From positions 1 through 64,000 of the forward strand of contig JADLHM010000025.1 in assembly GCA_020848745.1 (NCBI GenBank): DNA of 64,000 nt, given 5' to 3'. The notes under the pieces were generated by a model that ran no database searches, had not been told where the DNA came from, and saw nothing but the letters and a program-made list of their open reading frames with translations. Each line of letters starts with the position of its first letter. The first letter of the stretch is position 1. The DNA comes from Deltaproteobacteria bacterium (GTDB taxonomy: Bacteria; Desulfobacterota; Binatia; UTPRO1). The translations under genes and the position numbers were made by a program. Positions 25,876-34,621 of this stretch are shown piece by piece.

Positions 25876-26130
25876 ATGCGGAACGGGAAAATCAGGGTTG
25901 CCGGAGTCGCGGCCGCGATCATGCTGACGTCGACGCTCGGCATGGGTTGCGCGAAGGATTCGTCGAAGGCGCTGTCGGCGGCGGACCGCTCCGAGGCGGC
26001 CGCTGCGAAGGCCGAGTCCGCGGCGTCGCGCGCCGAGGCGGCGGCCGGCCGTGTCGAGGACGCGGCCCGTCGCGCCGAGGCGGCGGCTCAGAAGGCCGAA
26101 GCCATCTTCATGAAGCATATGCGCAAGTAG
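25876..26130 (+). CDS. Braun-type (Lpp-like) lipoprotein with Ala coiled coil
   Basis: Small abundant-type lipoprotein (84 aa). The signal peptide ends at a lipobox-like LGMGC with Cys25, followed by a short AKDSSKALS spacer. Residues 35-76 are six uninterrupted heptads of pattern AAx(K/R)xEx (AADRSEA, AAAKAES, AASRAEA, AAGRVED, AARRAEA, AAQKAEA), then IFMKHMRK with Lys84 last. The architecture (lipidated Cys, Ala-rich heptads, C-terminal Arg-Lys) is that of Braun lipoprotein, whose terminal Lys is linked to peptidoglycan by an L,D-transpeptidase. No sequence-level homology is claimed. AGGAGGTG 8 bases before ATG 25876 is an excellent ribosome site, and a strong terminator follows. Confidence 0.8.
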   Translation: MRNGKIRVAGVAAAIMLTSTLGMGCAKDSSKALSAADRSEAAAAKAESAASRAEAAAGRVEDAARRAEAAAQKAEAIFMKHMRK

Positions 26131-26163
26131 CGACTCGGGGTCCTGAACATGGAGTTCAGAAAG

Positions 26164-26194
26164 GGCGGCGTCCTTCGGGACAGCCGCCTTTTTT
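26164..26194 (+). terminator. Intrinsic terminator with TTCG loop
   Basis: Stem GGCGGC+GTCC (26164-26173), loop TTCG (26174-26177), GGAC (26178-26181), one bulged A, GCCGCC (26183-26188), then six T (26189-26194). It lies 33 bases after the lipoprotein stop and directly before the stop of the convergent dehydrogenase. Confidence 0.9.
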
Positions 26195-26197
26195 GTT

Positions 26198-27238
26198 TCA
26201 AGCGTCGAACGTGACGATCGTCTTGAGGGCGGACGTCATCGCGGCCGTCCGATACGCCTCGGCCACCTGCTCGAGCGGGAACTCGTGCGTGACGACCTGG
26301 GCCCGCCGCACCACGCCGCGCTCGATCAGGTCGAGCGCCTCACGCGTGTCGTTCGGCCCGCACGAATAGCTCGGCACCAGGCGAATCTCCCGGAAGTAGA
26401 GGTCGTGCGGAACGATCGCGAGGCGATCGTCGGGTCGACCCGCCGTGAAGAAGACGGCGGTCGCGCCGCGGCCGGCAAGGCGAATCCCGAGCTCCATGGC
26501 CTCGACGCTGCCCGGTCCAATGATCACGGCGTCGGCCATGTCGCCCCCGGTGAGCTCGCCGACGGCTTCCACCGGGTCGCGCTCGTCGACGTGGACGACC
26601 GCGTGCGCTCCGAGCTCGCGCGCGCGGTCGAGGCGGAACGGCACCCGGTCGAGGCCGATGACCTGCGCCGCACGGGCATGACGCGCGAGAACCACGTGGA
26701 GCTGCCCCATGATCCCGAGCCCGATCACGACGACGCGCTCGCCGCCACGCAGCGCCGCGCGACGGATCGATTTCACCGTGCATGCCAGCGGCTCGATCAG
26801 CGCGGCGTCGGCGAACGTCACGTGCGCGGGCAAGCGCAACGTATCGGCGCTCACCTGACCGGCGGGCACCGCGAAGTACTCCGCCATGCCGCCGGGAACG
26901 AGCTTGCCGCTACGCCACGCGAGGCACTGCACGTACTCGCCGCGCGCGCACAAGCGGCAGGTCATGCACGGCGCGTGATGATGCACGAAGACGCGCTCGC
27001 CGGGCCGGAAGTCCACGACGTCGGGTGCGACCGCCGCCACCTCGCCCGCGGGCTCGTGCCCGAAGACGAGCGGCGCTTTGCGCTGCATGTACCAGCCCAT
27101 GATGTCGCCGGTACAGATCCCGCACGCGCGCGTGCGCACCAGGATCTCGCCGGAACCGAGCGGCGGTACGTCCATCTCGGTGACGTCGACCGAGAGATCC
27201 CGGTCGAGGCGAGCGGCACGCATGGTGCGGGGGATCAT
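26198..27238 (-). CDS. Zinc-dependent medium-chain alcohol dehydrogenase
   Basis: MDR-family oxidoreductase (346 aa) of the threonine/sorbitol dehydrogenase type. Catalytic zinc ligands lie in TRACGICTGDIMG and the GHEPAGEV motif. The structural zinc lobe is CMTCRLCARGEYVQC. The Rossmann fold is VVVIGLGIMGQLHVVLARHA followed by the acidic GLDRV that selects NAD. ALIEPLACTVKSI holds the third catalytic ligand region. Substrate unknown. A similar but distinct enzyme lies immediately upstream on the same strand. Confidence 0.88.
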   Translation of the reverse strand: MIPRTMRAARLDRDLSVDVTEMDVPPLGSGEILVRTRACGICTGDIMGWYMQRKAPLVFGHEPAGEVAAVAPDVVDFRPGERVFVHHHAPCMTCRLCARGEYVQCLAWRSGKLVPGGMAEYFAVPAGQVSADTLRLPAHVTFADAALIEPLACTVKSIRRAALRGGERVVVIGLGIMGQLHVVLARHARAAQVIGLDRVPFRLDRARELGAHAVVHVDERDPVEAVGELTGGDMADAVIIGPGSVEAMELGIRLAGRGATAVFFTAGRPDDRLAIVPHDLYFREIRLVPSYSCGPNDTREALDLIERGVVRRAQVVTHEFPLEQVAEAYRTAAMTSALKTIVTFDA

Positions 27239-27275
27239 GGGAGAGCGCGCGGCGCCTTCCGCGAGCGAACGTGAA

Positions 27276-28310
27276 TCACGCGCCTTGCGGCACGAGCGCG
27301 TACTTGATGCCCTGACCTTGCTGCAGAAGGCTCAGCACCTGATGCAGCTCCGGAAAGGAGTAGGTCCCGGTGATCAGCGGACGACCGTCGATGTGTCCTT
27401 CGCCAAGCAGCGATTGTGCCTTGCGCACGTCGCGCGGCGTGAAGTGGAAGGGGCTCATCAGCGTGATCTGATCGTAGTGCAGTCGCGCCGTATCGAAGGA
27501 AACGCGGGTGCCGGACGGGCAACCGCCGAACAGCACGACGGTACCGCCGCGCCGCGCGTAGTGGATGGCCTGCTCCCACACGCTCGGCTGTCCCGTGCAC
27601 TCGATCACGACATCCGCACCGCGGCCCTGGGTGGCGTCGAGGATCTCTGCCTGCGCCTGGTCCGGCTCGGACGCCAGGATCACCTTGGCGCCGAGATCCT
27701 CGGCCATCTGCGCACGGTACTGACGCCGTCCGAGCACGATCACGTCGTGCACACCCGACGCCTTCAGCACCAACAGATGCAGCAGGCTGATCGCTCCCGC
27801 GCCGATGATCAGCACGGTGTCGTCCGCTCGCACCCGCAGGCGGTCGATCGCATGCACCACGCACGACAGCGGCTCGAGAAGCGCGGCTTCGGCGTACCCG
27901 AGCGAGTCCGTCTTCGGAAACATGTTGGTCTCGACGACCGCCGCGGGCAGCTTCACGTACTCGGCGTAGGCCCCGAGCACCATGTTCTCCATGACAGTCG
28001 TACAGAGATTCTCTTGCTCGTGTCGGCAGTAGTAGCAGGTCTTGCAGGGAGCGGTTGGCACCGCCATCACCGCATCGCCCTCACGGAAGCCGCGGACGCC
28101 CTTCCCCGCGAACGCGACGTCACCCGCGAACTCGTGCCCGAAAAGCGTCGGCATCGGCATCTTCGGATGGCCGCGCAGAAAGGCCTTGAGGTCGGTTCCG
28201 CAGGTGAGCGCCGTCGATACCCTCACGACGACCTCACCGGGCCCGGGTACGGGCGTATCGACCTCTTCGTAAGAGATCTTCCCGGGCTCGAGCAGAAGAT
28301 GTGCCAACAT
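27276..28310 (-). CDS. Zinc-dependent medium-chain dehydrogenase, second copy
   Basis: MDR-family dehydrogenase (344 aa). Catalytic zinc: STALTCGTDLKAFLRG and LFGHEFAGDV, with LLEPLSCVVHAI. Structural zinc: CKTCYYCRHEQENLC. Cofactor fold: VLIIGAGAISLLHLLVLKAS, then VIVLGRR, whose Arg instead of Asp/Glu at the beta-2 end hints at NADP preference. A typical VVIECTGQPSVWEQAIHYAR follows. Start ATG 28310; an open frame extends upstream without homology. Together with its neighbour it forms a tandem pair that may oxidise related or sequential substrates. Confidence 0.88.
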   Translation of the reverse strand: MLAHLLLEPGKISYEEVDTPVPGPGEVVVRVSTALTCGTDLKAFLRGHPKMPMPTLFGHEFAGDVAFAGKGVRGFREGDAVMAVPTAPCKTCYYCRHEQENLCTTVMENMVLGAYAEYVKLPAAVVETNMFPKTDSLGYAEAALLEPLSCVVHAIDRLRVRADDTVLIIGAGAISLLHLLVLKASGVHDVIVLGRRQYRAQMAEDLGAKVILASEPDQAQAEILDATQGRGADVVIECTGQPSVWEQAIHYARRGGTVVLFGGCPSGTRVSFDTARLHYDQITLMSPFHFTPRDVRKAQSLLGEGHIDGRPLITGTYSFPELHQVLSLLQQGQGIKYALVPQGA

Positions 28311-28436
28311 ATGACCCGCCACGCCCCCCTGGTGCCGGCAACTCGCCGGAGCGCGCCGGCGACGCAATTCGCTCTCGTCTACTGACGGGGTACCACCTTG
28401 TCAAGGCGAACGGCCCGTGTCGACGATTCACGCGCG

Positions 28437-28955
28437 TCACGAACGGCGGACCTTCTCCTCGAGTCGCTTCAGCACGACGTCCGGCACCAGACCTTCGACG
28501 TCCCCGCCCAACGTAACGACTTCTTTGACAAGACGCGAGCTCGTATAGAAATGCGCTTCGCCCGCCATCATGAAGATCGTCTCGAGGTTCGATTTGAGAT
28601 GCCGATTCATCATCGTCATCTGGAATTCGTATTCGAAGTCGGCCACGGCGCGAAGCCCGCGGATGATGACCTTCGCGTTCATCCGCTCCACGTAGTCGAC
28701 GAGCAGTCCGTTGAAGCGATCGGCGATCACGCGACCGCCGTAGCGTCGGAACACGTCCGCAATCATCTTCACCCGCTCGTCGGGCGTGAACATCGCGCTG
28801 TCCTTGTGGATGTTGTACGCGACCGCCACGATGACGCGATCGAACACCTGCAGGCTGCGCTCGATGATGTCGACGTGGCCGTTGGTGATCGGGTCGAACG
28901 AGCCGGCGTAGACGGCGACGCTCGTATCGGCACCTCTCCGTTTACGCGCCGGCAT
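28437..28955 (-). CDS. coaD: Phosphopantetheine adenylyltransferase CoaD
   Basis: Penultimate CoA biosynthesis step; joins 4'-phosphopantetheine and ATP to dephospho-CoA (172 aa). The nucleotidyltransferase motif is AVYAGSFDPITNGHVDIIER. Also seen: VAVAYNIHKDSAMFTPDERV, the IIRGLRAVADFEYEFQMTMM substrate region, and the end-motif HFYTSSRLVKEVVTLGGDV (the ISSSxVRE equivalent reads TSSRLVKE). Start ATG 28955 overlaps the 3' end of rsmD by 14 bases, the frequent rsmD-coaD operon. Confidence 0.95.
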   Translation of the reverse strand: MPARKRRGADTSVAVYAGSFDPITNGHVDIIERSLQVFDRVIVAVAYNIHKDSAMFTPDERVKMIADVFRRYGGRVIADRFNGLLVDYVERMNAKVIIRGLRAVADFEYEFQMTMMNRHLKSNLETIFMMAGEAHFYTSSRLVKEVVTLGGDVEGLVPDVVLKRLEEKVRRS

Positions 28956-29523
28956 GCTCACCCGTCCGCGAAGCGCCGGCGCGGTAGAACGCGATGTTCG
29001 TATCCCCATATCGTCTGTTGAGCTCCTGCGAGAACCGCCCGACAGTCCGGGCCGCCGGCTCGCCGCGACCGTGCTCGACCACGACCCACCCCCCGTCGAC
29101 GACGAGCTCCGACTCGTCGAGCGCCGCCAGCGTGCGCTCGACCCACCCCTGGCCGTACGGCGGGTCGATGAACACCCGATCGAAGCGGCGTCCCGAGGCG
29201 GCAAGGTGCCTGATGGCACGATCCGCCGGCATCGTCAGAACCTCGCCGACGAGGCCCGTGGCCGTGAGATTGGCCGTGATGGCTTCGCTCGCGGCGCGCG
29301 CCGGGTCGACGAACACCGCCTCACGAGCGCCGCGGCTCAACGCTTCGAGGCCGAGCGTCCCCGCGCCCGCGAACAGGTCGAGCACGGCGCACCCCTCGAA
29401 GCTCTCACGGCTTTCCAGCATCGAAAACACGGCCTCTTTCACCCGATCGGCGGTCGGACGCACGAGCCGTCCCTTGGGAGCGCGCAGCCGCCGTCCGCGC
29501 GCGATACCTGCCACGATGCGCAT
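28942..29523 (-). CDS. rsmD: 16S rRNA m2G966 methyltransferase RsmD
   Basis: SAM-dependent rRNA guanine-N2 methyltransferase (193 aa). The family start is MRIVAGIARGRRLRAPKG, then RPTADRVKEAVFSML. SAM motif I is AVLDLFAGAGTLGLEALSRG and the catalytic motif is FDRVFIDPPYGQGW. The C-terminus is ELNRRYGDTNIAFYR. It is first of the rsmD-coaD pair, and is divergent from cofC. Confidence 0.94.
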   Translation of the reverse strand: MRIVAGIARGRRLRAPKGRLVRPTADRVKEAVFSMLESRESFEGCAVLDLFAGAGTLGLEALSRGAREAVFVDPARAASEAITANLTATGLVGEVLTMPADRAIRHLAASGRRFDRVFIDPPYGQGWVERTLAALDESELVVDGGWVVVEHGRGEPAARTVGRFSQELNRRYGDTNIAFYRAGASRTGEHAGA

Positions 29524-29669
29524 GTTGCCAGGCTACGAACGCATGTCCGAAATGCGGTTCGGCTCTTTACATGCGGCGCCGAGAGGCCGCAAGCGAAGCA
29601 CGCCCCCGAGCGGCGCGCTTGACTCGCACAGGGGCCCCTTCTAGTGCAGCGCCACCCGAGGAACCGGTC

Positions 29670-30329
29670 GTGAAGATCGCCCTGCTTCCCGCGAAGCCGC
29701 TCGCCTTCGCCAAGACGAGGCTCGCACCCCTCCTCTCGGACGCGGAGCGCGCGCGTCTCGCCGCCGCCATGTTCCTCGACGTCCTCCGCGCCCTCACGAC
29801 GGCGCGCGCGGTCGAGGCGGCCGTCGTCGTGACCGCCGACCCGACGCTCGCCGCGCACGCACGCCGAGCCGGTGCGGTCGTCGTCGACGAGGGGACACCA
29901 CGCGGGTTGAACGCCGCCGTCACGCTCGGCACCGACACGGCCGCGCGGCTCGGCGCCACGAGCACGCTCGTCGTCCTGTCCGACGTGCCGCTCGTGCAGG
30001 CCGCGGACATCGACGATCTCCTTCACCGCGCCCCGGCGCACGGCGCCCTGGTCGTCCCCTCGAAGGAAGGGACGGGAACGAACGCCATGCTCCGCACGCC
30101 CTCCACCGTATTCCCGCCGTCTTTCGGCGGCCGAAGCCTCGAACGTCACGTCGCGGCCGCCGAACGGGCCGGCCTTCCCTGCACGATCGTGCGCAACGCC
30201 CGGTTCGAGCTCGACCTCGACACGCCCGAGGACTTGAGCACGTTCGCGAGTGAGCGCAGCGCCACCGAAACGTACCGCGAGCTGACGCGGCTCGGGGGCT
30301 CGACGCTGCGGATCAGCGCCCGCGTCTAG
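29670..30329 (+). CDS. cofC: CofC/FbiD-like guanylyltransferase (F420 pathway)
   Basis: Probable phospholactate or phosphoenolpyruvate guanylyltransferase (219 aa), the enzyme that supplies the activated lactyl unit of coenzyme F420. Segments: VKIALLPAKPLAFAKTRLAP opens the protein, then FLDVLRALTTARAVEAAVVV, TLVVLSDVPLVQAADIDDLL, VVPSKEGTGTNAMLRTPSTV and NARFELDLDTPEDL. The start is GTG 29670, with GAGGA 8 bases upstream; the frame upstream is Arg/Ala-rich and unconvincing. No other F420 gene is in the window. Its stop overlaps the convergent ygfZ stop by four bases. Confidence 0.85.
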   Translation: MKIALLPAKPLAFAKTRLAPLLSDAERARLAAAMFLDVLRALTTARAVEAAVVVTADPTLAAHARRAGAVVVDEGTPRGLNAAVTLGTDTAARLGATSTLVVLSDVPLVQAADIDDLLHRAPAHGALVVPSKEGTGTNAMLRTPSTVFPPSFGGRSLERHVAAAERAGLPCTIVRNARFELDLDTPEDLSTFASERSATETYRELTRLGGSTLRISARV

Positions 30330-31384
30330 GCGGGAAACGGCAACGCACGCACGATCACCGCCGACCCGCCCGAGACGCCGAGCGCGAGCTCGCTGCCCGG
30401 CTCGAAATGCCCGCGGCGGACGTATGCAAGACCGATCGTTCGGCCGAGCCGCCACGATCGCCCGGCGCTCGTCACCCATCCGACCTCGCGATCGCCCACG
30501 AAGAGACGAGCGCCCGGCGAGGGAACGCTTTCACTTTCGCCCTCGACCTCGATGCCGACGAGCCTTCGGTTCACATGCCCGCGCGCCGTGACCCGCTCCA
30601 TGACCTCCTGACCGAGATAACACCCTTTGCGAAAGCTGATCGCCGCCTCGTAGGGCGCCTCGAGCGCCAGCGTGTCGACCAGGACGTCACGGCCGTGGCG
30701 CGGAACGCCGCCCTCGATGCGCAGCACCTCGAACGCATCGGTGCCCGCGGGGCGTCCGCCCGCCGCGACGCAGCGGTCCCACCACACCGCAGCCCCGGCC
30801 GATGGGATGCGGCACAGGAACCCGCCCGCCCCGGGCATCGACATGCGCACGACGTGCGGCTCGCCGTCCGCAATCGCGGCCGGCGCGTGCGCGCAGGGGT
30901 CGTTGGGCGCGGAAAGTCCGAGCCTGGCGAGCACGTCGGACGCGTCCGGACCGAGCAACGCAAACGCGTACCCCGGCGCCGCGGGCACGAGATCCACGTC
31001 GTCGGCCACGACGAACCGCTCGAGCGCCGTGCGCACCGTCGAGGCCGCGCCGACGCCATCGAGCGCGATCACGTCCTCGCCGGCGAGCACGACGAGGTCG
31101 CCGACGACCTTGCCTTGCTCGCTCAAGAGCAGCGCGCGGCAGCCGCTCCCGGGCGCGAGCTTCACGACGTCGTTCGACAGCATCCCCTGGAGGAATCCGA
31201 TCCGATCCGCGCCCGTCGCTCGTAGGCGCTCGATCCACGGCAACTCGACCACGGCCGCCGCATCACGCATCGCCGCATACTCCGCCACGGCATCGCCGAA
31301 ATGCGCGGCGACCGGGCGCTCCGCCTCGGCGACGAGCGCGGCGCCGCGGGACCGCATCGCGGCAACGAGCGCGTCCTCAGTCAT
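30326..31384 (-). CDS. ygfZ: Folate-binding Fe-S maintenance protein YgfZ
   Basis: GcvT-like tetrahydrofolate-binding protein that helps maintain or repair iron-sulfur enzymes (352 aa). Seen: VVELPWIERLRATGADRIGF, FLQGMLSNDVVKL, and the family signature KGCYLGQEVMERVTARGHVN (usual form KGCYxGQE) with its functional Cys. The C-terminal barrel is GREVGW-like (DREVGWVTSAG). The start ATG 31384 overlaps the preceding small gene's stop in ATGACTGA. It lies in the same run as the RND-cNMP-binding exporter. Confidence 0.92.
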   Translation of the reverse strand: MTEDALVAAMRSRGAALVAEAERPVAAHFGDAVAEYAAMRDAAAVVELPWIERLRATGADRIGFLQGMLSNDVVKLAPGSGCRALLLSEQGKVVGDLVVLAGEDVIALDGVGAASTVRTALERFVVADDVDLVPAAPGYAFALLGPDASDVLARLGLSAPNDPCAHAPAAIADGEPHVVRMSMPGAGGFLCRIPSAGAAVWWDRCVAAGGRPAGTDAFEVLRIEGGVPRHGRDVLVDTLALEAPYEAAISFRKGCYLGQEVMERVTARGHVNRRLVGIEVEGESESVPSPGARLFVGDREVGWVTSAGRSWRLGRTIGLAYVRRGHFEPGSELALGVSGGSAVIVRALPFPA

Positions 31385-31778
31385 CGCCGAGCTCCACCGC
31401 CGCCCGCCGGCGAATGAAGGCACGATGGCGCGCGGGTCCCCGCGGCCACGTCCACCACCCCTCGGCCGTCCTGAAGTCCGGCGCGAACTCCAGCACGACC
31501 TCGCCGTCGCCGGTGCTCTGTCGCCAGACTCCCGTGAACGATCGGCCGTAGAACCGCCCGCTCACGACGGCGCCGCGAAAGTCGAAGCGAAACGACAGGC
31601 GGTCTTCTTCAACCGTCACGCTGTGGACAGGAAACGCGACGTGGCGGTGGTCGTCAAGCTCGTTGGCCCGTCCGCCGAACCAGCCGTACTCGTACCAACC
31701 GCTCGCGAGCTCATGCGCCGCACGCACCGCGGTGCTTCCGGCATTCGGTGCGTCGTCGTGCGAAGAAGGGCGCGGCAC
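31377..31778 (-). CDS. Conserved-looking hypothetical protein
   Basis: Soluble protein (133 aa) of unknown family. Its sequence is rich in aromatic residues and beta-type patterning: SGWYEYGWFGGRANELDDHR, HVAFPVHSVTVEEDRLSFRF, GRFYGRSFTGVWRQSTGDGE, then WWTWPRGPARHRAFIRRR. It could be a small beta-barrel with a ligand pocket, but that is a guess. It starts 4 bases after the RND gene stop and overlaps ygfZ by 8 bases, so it is embedded in a three-gene operon. No signal peptide is seen. Confidence 0.7.
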   Translation of the reverse strand: MPRPSSHDDAPNAGSTAVRAAHELASGWYEYGWFGGRANELDDHRHVAFPVHSVTVEEDRLSFRFDFRGAVVSGRFYGRSFTGVWRQSTGDGEVVLEFAPDFRTAEGWWTWPRGPARHRAFIRRRAAVELGDD

Positions 31779-31782
31779 GGCG

Positions 31783-34554
31783 TCACCGTGCCGCGGCGAG
31801 CCGGTCCGTCGTGCGCTCGACGTAGTCGCTGAGGATGCGGGTCAGGTTGAGAAACACGGTGGCCGCGATGCGCGGATAGCGCCGCTGGAGGCGCTCGAGG
31901 AACCGTTGGTCGACTGCCAGTAGCTCGAGATCCTCGACGGCGATGATGTCGGCGGTCCGTTGCTGTCGCCGGACGAGCCCCATCTCACCGAAGACGTCGC
32001 CCCGCTTCAGCTGATGCACGAGCCGTCGGCGTCCGTCGGCGCCCTGCACGACGACGTCGGCACGACCGTTGATGATCACGTACATCTCCTCCCCGAGCTC
32101 GCCCTGACGAACGGCCGCCTCGCCGGCCGGAACGTTCTGCAAGCGGCCGAGCAGGACGGCGATCCGCGCCTGCGCGCGGCGCAGGCCATGGAACAGCCGC
32201 ACCGTCTTGTGAGGATCCTTGCCGAGCTTCACGAACAACAGGTCCCAGAGCGTAACGATCCGCGTCTGGGCGAGCAACGCGGGGAGCAAGACGACGTTGG
32301 TCACCAAGGCGGCGAGCATGGTCGCGGCCGACAGGCTGCCGAAGTCGCGGATCGGCACGAAGTCCGAGAGACGCATCACGAGAAATCCGAGCGTCAAGGC
32401 GACGGAGGTGTACACGATCGGCCGGCCGACCGTGCTGAGCGCGGCGGACAGCGATTGCCGCTCGTCGTAGGTCACCTGCAGCTCGCGGTTGAAGCGCACC
32501 ATGTAGTGGATCGTATTGTCGACGGCGATCCCGAGCGCGATCGCCGCGATGATGCTGGTGCCGATGTTCAGCATGATGTTCGACCACCCGAGGATCCCGA
32601 AGAAGAACATCACCGGCACGATGTTCGGCAGCATCGCGATGAACCCGACCTTGGCCGACAGGAACAAGAGCGACATCACGACGAAGATCACCGCGAGCGC
32701 CACGCTCACGCTCTTCACCTGCCCCCACACCACGTCGTCGGTCGTCCCGTTCAAGAGGATGATGCTGCCGGTGGGCTCGGCCGGCATGCCGGGGTGCTGC
32801 TCCGCCCACGCGCGGATGCGGCTCACCACCTCGGCAATCTCCGTGGAAGTCTCGAAGCGGGTGCGCACGAGGACGTTTGCCTGCCCGAAGTCGCGCGCGA
32901 TGACCGATCGAAACGTATCGGGATTCTGCCGAACGAGCGCGAGCACCTCGCCGAGGCGACTCGGGTCGTCCCAGAAGCTCTTCACATCCGCGGGCTTCAC
33001 CTCGTTGCCCTGCTCGTCGACGACGATGTCGCCGCTCGCGCGCAAGCCCGCGTCGAGGAGGTCGAGGTAGTCGGTGAAGGCCACCGTTCGGCTGACGCCG
33101 GGGAGGCTCTCGAGATAGCGCTGCAGCTCGCGCAGCTCGCGCAGCGCGCGCATGTCGAGCATCGACTGCGGCTGGCCCGTTCCGACGACGACGTAGAAGG
33201 GCAGGGCGCCGGCGATCCGCGAGCTGATCGCGGTGTGCGCGAAGCGCACGGGCGAATCACGCGGAAAGTAGGCGAGGAAGTTCGTGTCCGCCTCGATACG
33301 CGGCAACGCCATGACCGACAGCGCCACGAGGCCGGCGGCGACGATGAAGATGACGCGCCGATGGCGAATGTCGATCTGCGCGAGGCGCGAAAGCGCCTGC
33401 CCGAGGCCGCCCCGCTCTCCTTCCGCTGGCACCCGGCGGTAGCGGCGCTCCGGCATCACCATGATGAGCGCGGGGACCAACGTCATGGCCAGCAGGAACA
33501 AGAACGTAATGCCGATCACCGAATACATCCCGAGCGCCCGTACGGCCTGAATCGAGTTCAGGAGCAACGCGGAGAAGCCGATCATGGTCGCGAGCCCGGA
33601 GATGAACACCGGCAGTCCCGCTTGCCGGAGCGCGCGATGCACGGGATGCTCCGTGCCCGTCGGGGTCTCGAGCTCGAGATAGTAGCGCGCGACGACGTGC
33701 GTAGCGTACGAACTGCCGATCACGATCAGGAGCGAGGGCAGCACCAGTGTCCCAAGCGAGATCGGCTCCCCGATCCATCCCATGACGCCCATCGTCCAGA
33801 GCACGCCGACGAGCACGCAGAGCAACGGCAAGACGACGCCGCGACGCGTACGAAACGAGAAGAACAGCACCGCGATCATGAGCGCGAGGCTGGCCGGCGT
33901 GAGCACGGCCAGATCCCGGCGCATGAGATCGAGGCCCCTCACTTTCAGGTGGGAGAGTCCGGTCATGTAGAACCGCTCCGGACTCGCTTCGTCGTAGGCG
34001 TCGGCGAGGATCTGCTCGAGCGCGCGGTCGATCCGTTGCGCCGCCTCCTCGCCAGGCTCGTCGTCCTCGAAGAACACGTTGATCGCGGCACCGTGGCTGT
34101 CCGGAGAAATCAGGTTGCCGGCGAAGAGCGGATTGTCCTTGATGCGCGCGCGCAGCCGATCGCGCGCCTCCGTCGTCTTCGGGACCTCGGGGATCAGCAG
34201 CGGCGGGTTCAAGACGTCGGCGATCGGATCACGGACGTTGGTGAGGCTGATGACTTGCGCGACGCCGTCGATCGCGGCGACGCGTGTCGTGACCGTGCGG
34301 ATCTTCTCGAGCGTGGAGGCCGACAACACGTCCGGCGCCAGCACGCCGACGATGTCGATCTCGTCGTTGCCGAACCGTTCGATGACCTGGGCGTAGAGCG
34401 CTTGGCCGGGATCGTCGCGCGGCAGCAGCGTCCCGACCGAGCTGTCGACGCGCAGATGCCGCGCGCCCGCGCCGAGCAGCACCGTCACGACCGCCACCAC
34501 CGCCAGTACGAGCCATGGGAACCGGATGATGGCTCGGTACGCCGCGTCGGCCAT
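31783..34554 (-). CDS. RND/MMPL exporter fused to cyclic-nucleotide-binding domain
   Basis: Inner-membrane RND-superfamily transporter (923 aa). Helix 1 ([17 protein letters not shown]) is followed by a periplasmic loop with [15 protein letters not shown], an SSD-like helix cluster (residues about 240-400), a second periplasmic loop, and a second cluster with [20 protein letters not shown], the typical GxxxD site. Residues about 801-923 form a CNB domain: [20 protein letters not shown], then [20 protein letters not shown] with the Glu and Arg of the phosphate-binding cassette. Exporters of this class move lipids or hopanoids; the CNB end implies cytoplasmic gating by a nucleotide or a protein partner. 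Start at ATG 34554. Confidence 0.88.
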   Translation of the reverse strand: MADAAYRAIIRFPWLVLAVVAVVTVLLGAGARHLRVDSSVGTLLPRDDPGQALYAQVIERFGNDEIDIVGVLAPDVLSASTLEKIRTVTTRVAAIDGVAQVISLTNVRDPIADVLNPPLLIPEVPKTTEARDRLRARIKDNPLFAGNLISPDSHGAAINVFFEDDEPGEEAAQRIDRALEQILADAYDEASPERFYMTGLSHLKVRGLDLMRRDLAVLTPASLALMIAVLFFSFRTRRGVVLPLLCVLVGVLWTMGVMGWIGEPISLGTLVLPSLLIVIGSSYATHVVARYYLELETPTGTEHPVHRALRQAGLPVFISGLATMIGFSALLLNSIQAVRALGMYSVIGITFLFLLAMTLVPALIMVMPERRYRRVPAEGERGGLGQALSRLAQIDIRHRRVIFIVAAGLVALSVMALPRIEADTNFLAYFPRDSPVRFAHTAISSRIAGALPFYVVVGTGQPQSMLDMRALRELRELQRYLESLPGVSRTVAFTDYLDLLDAGLRASGDIVVDEQGNEVKPADVKSFWDDPSRLGEVLALVRQNPDTFRSVIARDFGQANVLVRTRFETSTEIAEVVSRIRAWAEQHPGMPAEPTGSIILLNGTTDDVVWGQVKSVSVALAVIFVVMSLLFLSAKVGFIAMLPNIVPVMFFFGILGWSNIMLNIGTSIIAAIALGIAVDNTIHYMVRFNRELQVTYDERQSLSAALSTVGRPIVYTSVALTLGFLVMRLSDFVPIRDFGSLSAATMLAALVTNVVLLPALLAQTRIVTLWDLLFVKLGKDPHKTVRLFHGLRRAQARIAVLLGRLQNVPAGEAAVRQGELGEEMYVIINGRADVVVQGADGRRRLVHQLKRGDVFGEMGLVRRQQRTADIIAVEDLELLAVDQRFLERLQRRYPRIAATVFLNLTRILSDYVERTTDRLAAAR

Positions 34555-34562
34555 GGCGCGCG

Positions 34563-34592
34563 AGCATTCGCCAGCGGTCCGGAGGTTGTCAA
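34563..34592 (-). promoter_or_regulatory. Promoter of RND-CNB operon
   Basis: On the minus strand, TTGACA (34592-34587), 18 bases, AATGCT (34568-34563). The -35 is consensus and the -10 weak. Its -35 shares bases with the -35 of the divergent hydrolase promoter, so only one polymerase could bind at a time. Confidence 0.4.
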
Positions 34593-34614
34593 GGTCGTGG
34601 GCCGACGCTAGAAG
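34586..34614 (+). promoter_or_regulatory. Leaderless promoter of BadI/MenB-like gene
   Basis: TTGTCA (34586-34591), 17 bases, TAGAAG (34609-34614), with the ATG at 34622. Expected transcription start coincides with the start codon. No Shine-Dalgarno site lies in between. Confidence 0.55.
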
Positions 34615-34621
34615 CGCGGCC

